DNA of 30,163 nucleotides from VRUE01 sp036557525 (GCA_036557525.1 DATBHH010000035.1:1-30163); one strand, 5' to 3'. Positions 7,341-15,300 are shown, counted from the stretch's first letter. Notes: generated from the sequence alone by a model not told the origin. Numbers and translations are program-made.

Positions 7341-7730
7341 ATGAGACGAGCGGCTCGGCTCGGGGCGACGTGGGCGCTGGCGTCGGCGCTTCTCGCGGCC
7401 GCGGTTCCGGCGGTCTCGGGGGAGACGACCCATGTCTATCCGGTGAAGATGACGATCTCCGTCGACCGCTCTGAACACAAGATCAAGGGGACGGTCGAAT
7501 CCGACGCGCCGTCGTTCTTCTGCGAAGAAAGCACGGTCCGCCTCTACAGGGTGGAACCCGGCAAGGACAAGAAAGTCAACTTCGTCAAACCCGTCTACGG
7601 GAAATGGGGCATGAGGACGACCTCGAGGCTGAGCGGCTCGAAGGTCTACGCCGAAGTCTCCAAGTACCACCTCCCCGATCGTCCGGTCGTCTGCCTCGCA
7701 GCTCGGACCCGCACCGTCACCGCTCCCTGA
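7341..7730 (+). CDS. Small secreted protein of unknown function
   Basis: Unrecognised 129-aa protein with a clear N-terminal signal peptide: arginines at 2, 3 and 6, then an Ala/Leu-rich core (ATWALASALLAAAVPA) and a likely cleavage site after VSG, near residue 26. The mature ~100 residues look beta-rich (VYPVKMTISVDRSEHKIKGTV) with two cysteines (SFFCEE and VVCLAA) that could form one disulfide, so a small Ig-like or beta-sandwich fold is possible. Comparable short secreted proteins are frequent in actinobacteria and mostly uncharacterised. The start is supported by the leaderless spacing and by the signal peptide beginning exactly there. The stop is 7 nt before the gatC promoter hexamer. 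Confidence 0.75.
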   Translation: MRRAARLGATWALASALLAAAVPAVSGETTHVYPVKMTISVDRSEHKIKGTVESDAPSFFCEESTVRLYRVEPGKDKKVNFVKPVYGKWGMRTTSRLSGSKVYAEVSKYHLPDRPVVCLAARTRTVTAP

Positions 7731-7737
7731 GCGTCCA

Positions 7738-7743
7738 TAGAAT
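7738..7743 (+). promoter_or_regulatory. Putative -10 element (TAGAAT) of the gat operon
   Basis: TAGAAT is followed by 7 nt and then GTG 7751, the start of a micro-ORF ahead of gatC. This is the best match to consensus among the window's -10 candidates and has the exact spacing expected for a leaderless message. Confidence 0.55.
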
Positions 7744-7750
7744 CGGCACC

Positions 7751-7822
7751 GTGAGCCCGGAGCGAGCAAGCGTCGAATTCCGGCCTGCCGCGCGGCGAGC
7801 GAGGCGCGGGGTGGCCGGGTGA
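7751..7822 (+). CDS. Leaderless 23-codon micro-ORF upstream of gatC
   Basis: It starts with GTG 7 nt after a -10-like TAGAAT, and its TGA (7820-7822) overlaps the gatC GTG as GTGA. The 23-residue product is basic and matches the equally long micro-ORF before ilvB at Met1, E4-R5-A6, Ser/Asn7, Phe/Ile10, Arg11, R16-A17, Arg/Lys18 and Val21. The nucleotide core GAGCGAGCAA at 7760-7769 is identical in both. Length, position and overlap are the same in the two cases, which chance does not explain well. It may carry ribosomes into gatC from a leaderless mRNA, or act as a regulatory leader. The peptide is not enriched in any single amino acid. Confidence 0.5.
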   Translation: MSPERASVEFRPAARRARRGVAG

Positions 7823-8106
7823 TCGACCGCGAGCAGGTCCTGCACGTCGCGAGGCTGGCCCGCCTGCGGCTCTCCGACGAGGAGGTCGAGCGGATGGCCG
7901 GCGAGCTCTCGGGCATCCTCGAGCACGTCGACCGGATCGGCGAGCTCGACCTCGACGACGTCGAGCCGACCTCGCACGTCGTCGACCTCGAGAACGTGCT
8001 GCGCCCGGACAGGCCGCGGCCGAGCTGGCCGAAGGACGTCGTCCTCGAGCAGGCGCCCGATCCGGCCGACGGCGCCTTCCGTGTCCCCTCTCCGCAGGCG
8101 GAATGA
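7819..8106 (+). CDS. gatC: Asp-tRNA(Asn)/Glu-tRNA(Gln) amidotransferase subunit C
   Basis: The small subunit that wraps around GatA and stabilises the GatCAB complex, which converts misacylated Glu-tRNA(Gln) and Asp-tRNA(Asn) to the correct amidated forms. The 95-aa sequence has the family pattern VLHVARLARLRLSDEEVE, then ILEHVDRIGELD and DVEPTSHV, and ends in a short linker. The start is a GTG that overlaps the upstream micro-ORF stop. Homology begins within a few residues, so this start is secure. Its stop overlaps the gatA ATG (ATGA), so gatC, gatA and gatB are translationally coupled. Confidence 0.95.
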   Translation: MIDREQVLHVARLARLRLSDEEVERMAGELSGILEHVDRIGELDLDDVEPTSHVVDLENVLRPDRPRPSWPKDVVLEQAPDPADGAFRVPSPQAE

Positions 8107-9548
8107 CGGGGGAGCTGCTCGAGCTGACGGTGGCCGAGGCCGCCGCCGAGATCGCCTCCGGCGCGATCTCGCCCGAGGAGTACTTCGACGCCTGGCGCGC
8201 CGCCGCCGCCGGGGACGAGCTGAACGCGTACCTCAGCCATGTCGATGACCCGGCCGCCTACGAGGTCGCCGAAGGGCCGCTGCGCGGGATCCCGGTCGCG
8301 GTCAAGGACATCTTCTGCACCGAGGGCATGCCGACCACCGCCGGCTCGCGCATCCTCGAGGGATACCGGCCGCCCTACACTGCGACCGCCGTGCGCCGCC
8401 TCAACGCCGCCGGCGCCCGCGTGCTCGGCAAGGTCAACATGGACGAGTTCGCGATGGGCTCCTCGAACGAGAACTCGGCCTACGGGCCGGTACTCAACCC
8501 ATGGGACAGGGGACGGGTGCCGGGCGGCTCCTCCGGCGGCTCGGCCGCGGTCGTCGCCGGCGGCCTCGCGCCGTGCGCGATCGGAACCGACACCGGCGGC
8601 TCGATCCGCCAGCCCGCCGCCCTCTGCGGGATCGTCGGCATGAAGCCGACCTACGGAGCGATCTCCCGCTACGGGATGATCGCCTTCGCCTCCTCGCTCG
8701 ACCAGTGCGGCCCGCTGACCCGCGACGTAACCGACGCGGCCCTGCTGCTGGCCGCGATGGAGGGCCGCGACCACTGCGACTCGACCTCGGTCGGGATCGA
8801 GGGCGGGATCGTCGCCCCCGGCCGCGAGGACCTGAAGGGGCTCCGCTTCGCGGTCCCGGCCGAGCTCTCAGGTGACTCGATCGCGGCCGGCGTCCGTGAG
8901 GTCTTCGAGGCGACTCTGGCTCGGATCGAGGCGCTCGGCGGCGAGATCGCCGAGGCGGCGCTGCCCCACGCCGAGCACGGGATCTCGGCCTACTACGTGA
9001 TCGCCCCCGCCGAGGCCTCGGCCAACCTCGCCCGCTACGACGGCGTCCGCTACGGGATCCGCCATGAGGCCGATGATCTGATCGAGATGTACGAGGAGAC
9101 GCGGGCGGCCGGGTTCGGCGAGGAGGTCAAGCGCCGGATCATGCTCGGGACCTACGCGCTGTCCTCGGGCTACTACGACGCCTACTACGGCCGCGCGCAG
9201 AGGGTGCGGACGAAGATCGCCGAGGATTACCGCGCGGTCTTCGCCGATTTCGACTTCGTCGTCACGCCGACCTCGCCGACGGTCGCCTTCGAGCTCGGCG
9301 AGAAGACCGACGACCCGCTGGCGATGTACATGAACGACTTCTTCACGGTGCCGATGCCGCTCGCCGGGATCCCGGCGATCTCGATCCCGGCCGGCCTCGC
9401 CGAGCCCGAGGGCGGCGGCCCGCGGCTGCCGGTCGGGTTCCAGATCGCGGCGCCGGCGTTCGCCGAGCAGGGCCTGCTGGAGGCGGCGTTCGCCCTCGAG
9501 CGCGAGATCGGGTTCGAGGCGCGACCGGGGGAGGGCGGCGGTGGCTGA
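8103..9548 (+). CDS. gatA: Asp-tRNA(Asn)/Glu-tRNA(Gln) amidotransferase subunit A
   Basis: The glutaminase/amidase subunit, which releases ammonia from glutamine and channels it to GatB. It has the amidase-signature catalytic triad: Lys68 (VAVKD), Ser143 in GGSSGGSAA and Ser167 in DTGGSIRQP. The 75- and 24-residue spacings match the known GatA triad. Other landmarks are NMDEFAMGSSNENS and GMKPTYGAISRYG. At 481 aa it is normal length. It overlaps gatC by 4 nt and gatB by 8 nt. Confidence 0.97.
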   Translation: MTGELLELTVAEAAAEIASGAISPEEYFDAWRAAAAGDELNAYLSHVDDPAAYEVAEGPLRGIPVAVKDIFCTEGMPTTAGSRILEGYRPPYTATAVRRLNAAGARVLGKVNMDEFAMGSSNENSAYGPVLNPWDRGRVPGGSSGGSAAVVAGGLAPCAIGTDTGGSIRQPAALCGIVGMKPTYGAISRYGMIAFASSLDQCGPLTRDVTDAALLLAAMEGRDHCDSTSVGIEGGIVAPGREDLKGLRFAVPAELSGDSIAAGVREVFEATLARIEALGGEIAEAALPHAEHGISAYYVIAPAEASANLARYDGVRYGIRHEADDLIEMYEETRAAGFGEEVKRRIMLGTYALSSGYYDAYYGRAQRVRTKIAEDYRAVFADFDFVVTPTSPTVAFELGEKTDDPLAMYMNDFFTVPMPLAGIPAISIPAGLAEPEGGGPRLPVGFQIAAPAFAEQGLLEAAFALEREIGFEARPGEGGGG

Positions 9549-10986
9549 GCTGGAGGCCGTGATCGGGCTCGAGATCCACGTCCAGCTCGCGACCAGGACG
9601 AAGATGTTCTGCGGCTGCGCGCTGTCGTTCGGGGACGAGCCGAACGTCCACACCTGCCCGATCTGCCTCGCTCACCCCGGCGTCCTCCCGTTCCCCAACG
9701 AGGAGGCGATCCGCTACGCGGTGATAATCGCTGTTGCGCTCGAATGCGAGGTCGCGACGCGCTCGATCTTCCACCGCAAGAACTACTTCTATCCCGACAA
9801 CCCCAAGGCGTACCAGATCAGCCAGTACGACATTCCGCTGGCGAGCGCGGGACGGCTCGGCGGCGTCCGGATCCACCGCGCGCACCTCGAGGAGGACGCG
9901 GCAAAGATGATCCATCTCGGCGGCTCGGGCCGGATCCACGGTTCCGGCGCCTCGCTGGTCGACTTCAACCGCGCCGGCACGCCGCTGGTCGAGATCGTCA
10001 CCGAGCCCGACCTGCGCGGCGCCGCCGAGGCGGCCGCGTGGGCGCGGCTGCTGCGGACCACAGTCCGCCAGCTCGACGTATCCGACGTCAACATGGAGGA
10101 GGGGAGCCTGCGGGTCGATGCCAACGTCTCGCTGCGCCCCGCCGGCAGCGAGGAGCTCGGGACCAAGACCGAGCTCAAGAACATGAACAGCTTCCGCTTC
10201 CTCGAGCACGGGATCGAGGCCGAGCTGGCGCGCCAGCATGAGCTGATCGAGGAGGGGGGGACGGTGGTGCAGGAGACGCTTCACTTCGATCCCGCCGACG
10301 GGAGCCTGACCCCGCTGCGCTCAAAGGAGGAGGCACACGACTACCGCTACTTCCCCGAGCCCGACCTGGTCCCGCTGGCGCCGACCGACGAGATGCTGCG
10401 CGAGGCGCGCGAGTCGCTGCCCGAGCTGCCGGAGGCGCGGATCGGGCGCTACCGAGAGGAGATGGGGATCGCCGCCGACACCGCGGCGCTGCTCGCCGGC
10501 GACCCCGAGACCGCCGAGTACTTCGAGCGGACCGCGGCCGAGGCGGACGGAGTCGAGCCGCGGGTGATCGCCAACTGGGTCACCGGCGAGCTGGCGGCGG
10601 CGCTGCGCCATGCGGGCGACGGCGAGGCGGCCGGCTCCAAGGTCGAGCCGAGCGCGCTCGCGGCGCTGGTCGCGATGGTGCAGGAGAAGCGGATCACGCA
10701 CGGCAGCGCCAAGACCGTCCTGGCGGCGCTCGTCTCCGAGGGCGGCGACCCGGCGCAGATCGTCGACCGCGAGGGCCTCGGCCAGGCCGACTCGAGCGAG
10801 CTCGAGGGGGTCGTCGCGGCGGCGATCGAGGCGAATCCGGATGCCGTCGAGCAGATCCGCGGCGGCAACCGCAAGGCGATCGGGGCGATCGTCGGCGCCG
10901 TCATGCGCGACACCCAGGGCAGGGCCGACGGCGGCGAGGTCAACCGCCTGATCATGGAGAAGATCGCCGCCAACAGCGACAATTGA
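9541..10986 (+). CDS. gatB: Asp-tRNA(Asn)/Glu-tRNA(Gln) amidotransferase subunit B
   Basis: The kinase/transamidase subunit, which phosphorylates the misacylated glutamyl or aspartyl group and amidates it. It has four zinc-ligand cysteines (Cys24, Cys26, Cys39, Cys42), the family block HRKNYFYPDNPKAYQISQYD, LEEDAAKMIH, VDFNRAGTPLVEIVTEPD and NMEEGSLRVDANVS. The C-terminal helical and YqeY-like tail ends in GNRKAIGAIVGAVMRDTQGR. It is 481 aa and starts with GTG, overlapping gatA by 8 nt. No gatD/gatE or glnS is in the window. Confidence 0.97.
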   Translation: MAELEAVIGLEIHVQLATRTKMFCGCALSFGDEPNVHTCPICLAHPGVLPFPNEEAIRYAVIIAVALECEVATRSIFHRKNYFYPDNPKAYQISQYDIPLASAGRLGGVRIHRAHLEEDAAKMIHLGGSGRIHGSGASLVDFNRAGTPLVEIVTEPDLRGAAEAAAWARLLRTTVRQLDVSDVNMEEGSLRVDANVSLRPAGSEELGTKTELKNMNSFRFLEHGIEAELARQHELIEEGGTVVQETLHFDPADGSLTPLRSKEEAHDYRYFPEPDLVPLAPTDEMLREARESLPELPEARIGRYREEMGIAADTAALLAGDPETAEYFERTAAEADGVEPRVIANWVTGELAAALRHAGDGEAAGSKVEPSALAALVAMVQEKRITHGSAKTVLAALVSEGGDPAQIVDREGLGQADSSELEGVVAAAIEANPDAVEQIRGGNRKAIGAIVGAVMRDTQGRADGGEVNRLIMEKIAANSDN

Positions 10987-10989
10987 GGG

Positions 10990-11268
10990 GTGGAGTATCT
11001 CGTCATCGCCTTCTGCTTCGGGCTCGCCACCGGGATCATCGGCCGCGCCAAGGGCAGCTCGTTCTGGCTCTGGCTCCTGATCGGCAGCGTCCTGCCGCTG
11101 TTGGGACTGATCGCCGTGATCCTCTACCGAACCGAGAAGAACGAACCGGAACGGCAGTGCCCGACCTGCGGCAAGGCGGTCAAGCTCTACGTCCAGGTCT
11201 GCCCGCGCTGCGGAACCGACCTCTACCTGCCGGACCCGGAGGCGGTGCGGCACCCGGGGGTCCGATAA
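10990..11268 (+). CDS. Small membrane protein with a C-terminal zinc ribbon
   Basis: Unrecognised 92-aa protein. Two hydrophobic segments (about residues 3-18 and 25-46, the second around WLWLLIGSVLPLLGLIAVIL) precede a four-cysteine zinc-ribbon-like stretch, CPTCGKAVKLYVQVCPRCG. The start is a GTG only 3 nt after the gatB stop, so it is probably the last gene of the gat operon. Its stop is followed almost at once by palindromic repeat copy 2. Its role is unknown; the operon link to tRNA amidation may be incidental. Confidence 0.75.
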   Translation: MEYLVIAFCFGLATGIIGRAKGSSFWLWLLIGSVLPLLGLIAVILYRTEKNEPERQCPTCGKAVKLYVQVCPRCGTDLYLPDPEAVRHPGVR

Positions 11269-11269
11269 T

Positions 11270-11347
11270 CCGCCACCTGCTCTGCGCTCGCTCGGGCCAG
11301 GAGAAACAGAGATGGACTGGCCCTCGCCTCCGCTCCGGGGGTGGCGG
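11270..11347. repeat. Palindromic ~80-bp repeat, copy 2
   Basis: Terminal arms CCGCCACC (11270-11277) and GGTGGCGG (11340-11347) are perfect inverted repeats. Inside them, GGGCCAG (11294-11300) and CTGGCCC (11317-11323) form a second, nested pair. It fills almost the whole 89-bp gap between two convergent genes, so it may act as a bidirectional terminator. It matches copy 3 closely, including GCTCGGGCCAG and ATGGACTGGCCCTCGC. Confidence 0.75.
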
Positions 11348-11357
11348 GCCAACCCTG

Positions 11358-12425
11358 TTACCGGAGCCAGGTTCGCACGATGGCATTGGCGAAGCCGACG
11401 CCGTAGCGGACGACCGCCGGCTTCTTCGAGTGCCCGTGGAGCCGCTGCTCGACCGTGACCGGGACCTCCTTGGCCGGGATTCCGCGCTTGATCGCCTCGA
11501 TCATGAACTCCGAGGTGTGGAACTGCTCCTGGCGGAGCACGAGCTGGGGGAGGACGGTCGTGCGGACCGCCCGGTACCCGTTCGAGCAGTCGGTGACGTG
11601 GGTGCGGGTGATCAGCGAGACGAGGCGGTTGAAGAAGACGATCCCCATCTCACGCGCGACGTGGTTGCGCTCGGCGTCGCCGAGAACTCGCGAGCCGTGG
11701 GCGACGTCGACCTCGCGCTCGAGCACCGGCTGCACCAGCCGCTCCATCTGCGAAGGCAGGTGCTGGCCGTCGGCGTCGAGGGTGACGACGACCTCGGCAC
11801 CCGACTCGACCATCAGCCGATAGCCGGTCCGAAGCGCCGCGCCGCCGCCGCGGTTGATGACGTGGCGGGCGACGAGGGCGCCGTGCACGGCGGCGACCTC
11901 GGCGGTGCCGTCGCGGGAGCCGTCGTCGACCACCAGCACCGCGGTCTCGACGCCGCAGACCTCGGCCGGGATCCGGTCCAGCACGTAGCCGATGTTCAAG
12001 GCCTCGTTGAAGGCGGGGACGACGACCGCCACCCGGCCGCGGAAACGCTCGGGCAGCGCCGCCTGGCGGAACTCCTCCCAGGCCAGCCCCTCGAGGACGG
12101 CCGAGAGCTGGCGCGTGTTGCGGGCCGCCTGCGAGAGCGCCCGCAGGATCAGCAGGAAGAGGATGAAGATCGCGAACACCGCGAGGCCGAGGATCCGACC
12201 CCCGTTGCCCTTTTCGAATGAGAACGCGGAGAGCAGGGCGTCGGTGATTTCGGTGCCCGACACGATCGCCAGCCCGACGCCGGCGAGGAGAAGGATCAGG
12301 ACATCGGCGTTGCGCAGCGAGCGGCGCCGGGTGACGGCGAACATGACCAGGCCCGCGGCCAGCACCAGGCCGGCGACGCGGAGCGCCGTCAGTTCGGAGG
12401 GGAAGAAGTCCGCAGTCGGGACCAT
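11358..12425 (-). CDS. Fusion of DUF2304-like membrane domain and family 2 glycosyltransferase
   Basis: A likely polyprenyl-phosphate sugar transferase at the inner membrane. Residues 1-115 hold three hydrophobic segments (about 14-31, 41-57 and 78-97) in the arrangement of DUF2304 proteins, which usually occur next to or fused with GT2 enzymes. The GT2 domain follows: VAVVVPAFNEALNIGYVLD (132-150), VLVVDDGSRDGT (163-174) and the metal-binding DAD at 217-219 in VVTLDADGQHLPSQM. This resembles dolichyl-phosphate mannose synthase-like enzymes. It overlaps the end of the upstream GT-C gene by 37 nt, so the three minus-strand genes form one operon. Its likely job is making the lipid-linked sugar used by the GT-C proteins (inference). 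The start at ATG 12425 has no Shine-Dalgarno sequence. Confidence 0.85.
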   Translation of the reverse strand: MVPTADFFPSELTALRVAGLVLAAGLVMFAVTRRRSLRNADVLILLLAGVGLAIVSGTEITDALLSAFSFEKGNGGRILGLAVFAIFILFLLILRALSQAARNTRQLSAVLEGLAWEEFRQAALPERFRGRVAVVVPAFNEALNIGYVLDRIPAEVCGVETAVLVVDDGSRDGTAEVAAVHGALVARHVINRGGGAALRTGYRLMVESGAEVVVTLDADGQHLPSQMERLVQPVLEREVDVAHGSRVLGDAERNHVAREMGIVFFNRLVSLITRTHVTDCSNGYRAVRTTVLPQLVLRQEQFHTSEFMIEAIKRGIPAKEVPVTVEQRLHGHSKKPAVVRYGVGFANAIVRTWLR

Positions 12426-13915
12426 CGCCCGGAGGAGGATAAGGCGGCACCGGCCCGGGCCAGGGTCACGCCGGCAAGTGGAAACACCAGTGTCATCAGG
12501 ACCTCGTTGCGGCGCGAGGCGGCGAGGGTGGCGGCGCCGACCAGGGTCACGAGGACGATCGGCGTCGCCATCGCCGTCAGCTCCCACCAGCGCCGGCGCC
12601 AGCCGAGTACCGCGAAGCCGCCGAGCCCGAGCACCACGATCAGGACCTGGATGACCCTGCCCGGGGTGCCGCTCATCGCTTCGCCGACGCCGCCGCTCCA
12701 CATCCGCCAGACCTTGCGCGCGGTCATTTCCAGATAGCCGCGCGGGTCTTCGGAGAAGTATTCGGAGAAGTCTTCCTTCCCGACCCTGCCCAGGGCCTGG
12801 TCGCGGGGGAGGTTCGGATGGCGAGCGGCGACGCGGTCGAAGAGCGGCGTCGGGTCGACCTTCTGGAGCGCTTCGGAGCCGGGTTCCAGGTCGCGGTGCA
12901 GGTAGCGCTTGACGAGCAGCGCCTTGGCCCGTTCGTATTCGCCGTCGGCGGGCAGCAGCGTCCCGACGTAGAGCGCCTTGCCGCCTCCGGTGCTGATCGG
13001 CACCGCACGGTCGAGGGTGACGATGTTGTGGACCGTCCAGGGGACGATCGGGACGACCAGGGCCGCCGCCATCGCCACCGACCCCATGAGCATCGGGCTG
13101 GGGCGCCCGTCCCCGACCTGCCAGAGCCGGATCGCCGCGAGCACGACGAAGACGACCCCGACGAGCAGATACTCGGGCCGTGCCAGCGCCGTCAGCCCGA
13201 AGAGGAGCCCCGACAGCGTGTACATCCAAATAATTCCGCCACCTCCTCTGCTCTCGCTCGGGCCAGAAGCAACAGATATGGACTGGCCCTCGCTCCCGCG
13301 TCCGGGGGTGGCGGGTGGCGCGGGGGCAGGGGGGGTGAGGACGCCCCCGCCCGCAGTCCCCCTCTGGCCCCGCGACAGGACCCGCGCGCCGGGGCGGTCG
13401 GCGCCGATTCTGGCGGCCCAGAGGAAGGCGAGAACGGCCGCCGGCAGGGTCAGAATCGCGGGCGGCTCGCTGTAGAGGGCGCCGGTCGAGTGGATGAAGG
13501 GCGGGTAGACGGCGACCCCGAACGCCGCGATCAGCCCGGCCGGCGCGCAGTTGAGCCTCCGTCCGAGCAGATAGACGACGACGATCGTCGCCAGCCCGAG
13601 CAGCGCCTCGACGATCCGCGCCGTCCCTTCGCGCGGGCCGCCGGTCGCGTAGAAGGACGCCGCGTAGAGGAGCGGCGCCCCCGGCGACCAGTCGCTCGCG
13701 TCGTTGAATTCGCGCCCCCCGTAGGTCCCTTCCTCATAGAGCGCCTTGGCGAGCGCGTAGTAGGCGTGGGCGTCGTCGCCGGGGACCGGCAGCGGTTCGA
13801 CGACGCGGTAGGCGCGGAGCCCGAACCCGAGCGCCAGGATCAGCGCCAGCAGGACCAGCGTCGTCCGTCCGTGCCGGTCCGGCAGGGTGCGTGCCCAGTT
13901 GGTCAGGCGTTCCAT
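12389..13915 (-). CDS. GT-C fold membrane glycosyltransferase (PMT/ArnT-like) with repeat-derived insert
   Basis: A multi-span transferase that would move a sugar from a polyprenyl-phosphate donor on the outer face of the membrane. The first loop has the acidic pattern PVPGDDAHAYYALAKAL after helix 1, as in PMT/ArnT-like enzymes, followed by many hydrophobic segments. It is a tandem paralogue of the next gene; both share PWTVxNxxxLDRxxPISTGGG and the ARPEYLxVG/TRPEYLGVA block. Between FLWAARIGA (about residue 170) and WMYTLSGLL (about 233) it carries about 60 residues rich in Gly, Ser and Pro that the paralogue lacks, and most of this is encoded by palindromic repeat copy 3. The frame stays open, so the gene may still work with a long loop. 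It overlaps both neighbours. 508 aa. Confidence 0.82.
   Translation of the reverse strand: MERLTNWARTLPDRHGRTTLVLLALILALGFGLRAYRVVEPLPVPGDDAHAYYALAKALYEEGTYGGREFNDASDWSPGAPLLYAASFYATGGPREGTARIVEALLGLATIVVVYLLGRRLNCAPAGLIAAFGVAVYPPFIHSTGALYSEPPAILTLPAAVLAFLWAARIGADRPGARVLSRGQRGTAGGGVLTPPAPAPPATPGRGSEGQSISVASGPSESRGGGGIIWMYTLSGLLFGLTALARPEYLLVGVVFVVLAAIRLWQVGDGRPSPMLMGSVAMAAALVVPIVPWTVHNIVTLDRAVPISTGGGKALYVGTLLPADGEYERAKALLVKRYLHRDLEPGSEALQKVDPTPLFDRVAARHPNLPRDQALGRVGKEDFSEYFSEDPRGYLEMTARKVWRMWSGGVGEAMSGTPGRVIQVLIVVLGLGGFAVLGWRRRWWELTAMATPIVLVTLVGAATLAASRRNEVLMTLVFPLAGVTLARAGAALSSSGRWSRLRTSSPPN
13236..13314. repeat. Palindromic ~80-bp repeat, copy 3, inside a coding sequence
   Basis: It has the same structure as copy 2: terminal CCGCCACC (13236-13243) and GGTGGCGG (13307-13314), and nested GGGCCAG (13260-13266) and CTGGCCC (13283-13289). 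It lies within the GT-C gene and is read on the minus strand without stops, encoding a Gly/Ser-rich stretch that includes GSEGQSISVASGPSESRGGG. GC-rich sequence with its own short palindrome (CGGGGG...CCCCCG type) follows to about 13360. Confidence 0.75.
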
Positions 13916-15264
13916 CGTCGCGCCAGGCTATCCGCGCCGACGACGGTCCCGGTCCCCGCGAGCGCGGCGACGAGCGGCAACATGACCAGCGCCCGTCGCG
14001 GCGTCGCAACCAGAAGCAGGCTGATCGCCGTGATGGCGACGAGGACCGTGAGGATCGGGACCGCCTCCCAGCGGCGCCGGGCGAGGAGGACGGCGAGCCC
14101 GACCAGGCCGAGCCCAAGCAGGGCCCACTGGAACGCCTCCCAACCCGGCTTGCGCATCACCGCGCGGGCCCCGTGCCCCCAGACCCGCCAGAACTTGGCG
14201 CCGAGGAAGCCCGCGTACCCGAGCGGCCGCTCGCTGACGTCTTCCCAGAGGCGTTCGCGGCCCATCCGCGCCAGCGCCCGGTCGGTTTCGAGCTCGGGGT
14301 AGCGCTGTTCGGCGAGCGCGGCGAGGATCTGCTCGAGCCGCAGCCGCCTGACGGCGACGTCGACCGCTTCGCGGTCGCTCAGGCGATAGGCATGGAAGGT
14401 GACGCCGTTCGGCGTCTCGACCACGGTCGGCAGGCTTTCGATCGCAAGCCTGTGGGCCAGGCCGGGGTGCCGTTCGAGAACCTCGCGCCCGACCCGTTCA
14501 GGGTCGCCGCCGGAGGGCATGTAGGAGCCCGCGAACAGAACCTGGCCGCCGCCGGTCGAGATCGGGATCAGGCGGTCGAGCAGGACCGCGTTGCGCACCG
14601 TCCAGGGGAGGATGACGAGGACGACTCCGAGGGCGAGGACGGCCGCCTGGCCGAGCGATCGCCGCCAATCGGCTCCGATCCCGCGGACGAAGACGACCGC
14701 GGCGAGCACTATCGCGACGCCGAGATACTCGGGACGGGTGAGGGCGAGCGCCCCGAGGAGCGCGCCGGGCAGGCCCCATCGTCGCAGCCGCTCGCCGTCG
14801 CCGGCCCAGAGGATGGCGAGGACGGAGCCGGCGAGGAGGGTCGTCGCCAGCGGCTCTGACATCAGCATCCCGCCGTACTCCAGCAGGGCCGGGTAGATCG
14901 CCACCGCGGCGGCCCCGATCAGCCCCGCCGTCGGGCCCGCCAGCCGGCGCCCGATCAGGAAGGTCAGGGGCACCGAGAGCGCGGCGATCAGCGCCAGGAC
15001 GACCCTCGCCAGACGCTCGTGGACGCCGCCCGAGACCCGGTAGATGATCGAGACGAGGAGCGGCAGGCCGGGCGAGTAGTTGGTCGAGGGCTGGGTCGCC
15101 GACTCGCCGACCGTGAAGCCCTCGCCGCGATCGAGGTTGGCCGCGATGTGCGCGTAGGCGACCGCGTCGTAGACGGGTGTGCGACCTTCCCAGGCGTAGT
15201 CCAGCCGCAGGCCGAGGCCAAGCAGCAGGATCGCCACCAGTGCCAGTGACCGCGCAGCGCCCAT
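13903..15264 (-). CDS. GT-C fold membrane glycosyltransferase (PMT/ArnT-like)
   Basis: First gene of the minus-strand glycosyltransferase operon, 453 aa with about ten hydrophobic segments beginning with ALVAILLLGLGLRL. The early extracytoplasmic loop contains TPVYDAVAYAHIAANLDRG, with the acidic residue typical of lipid-phosphosugar GT-C enzymes, and STNYSPGLPLL. The paralogue at 12389-13915 shares LTRPEYL and PWTVRNAVLLDRLIPISTGGG. The substrate is unknown. The ATG at 15264 is chosen because the hydrophobic N-terminus starts there and TAGCAT lies 8 nt upstream. It overlaps the next gene by 13 nt. Divergence from sqdB suggests a shared glycan or glycolipid pathway (inference). Confidence 0.85.
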   Translation of the reverse strand: MGAARSLALVAILLLGLGLRLDYAWEGRTPVYDAVAYAHIAANLDRGEGFTVGESATQPSTNYSPGLPLLVSIIYRVSGGVHERLARVVLALIAALSVPLTFLIGRRLAGPTAGLIGAAAVAIYPALLEYGGMLMSEPLATTLLAGSVLAILWAGDGERLRRWGLPGALLGALALTRPEYLGVAIVLAAVVFVRGIGADWRRSLGQAAVLALGVVLVILPWTVRNAVLLDRLIPISTGGGQVLFAGSYMPSGGDPERVGREVLERHPGLAHRLAIESLPTVVETPNGVTFHAYRLSDREAVDVAVRRLRLEQILAALAEQRYPELETDRALARMGRERLWEDVSERPLGYAGFLGAKFWRVWGHGARAVMRKPGWEAFQWALLGLGLVGLAVLLARRRWEAVPILTVLVAITAISLLLVATPRRALVMLPLVAALAGTGTVVGADSLARRWNA

Positions 15265-15272
15265 GGTTGCTG

Positions 15273-15278
15273 ATGCTA
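15273..15278 (-). promoter_or_regulatory. Putative -10 element (TAGCAT) of the glycosyltransferase operon
   Basis: On the minus strand TAGCAT is followed by 8 nt and the ATG at 15264, predicting a leaderless mRNA. It lies in a 46-bp divergent gap shared with the sqdB promoter. Confidence 0.5.
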
Positions 15279-15294
15279 TGTCGCCGTTCTCCGC

Positions 15295-15300
15295 TACCCT
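15295..15300 (+). promoter_or_regulatory. Putative -10 element (TACCCT) of sqdB
   Basis: TACCCT is followed by 10 nt and the ATG at 15311. The two divergent -10 candidates are only 16 bp apart, so each promoter's -35 region would overlap the other promoter's -10 or start site. Confidence 0.45.
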
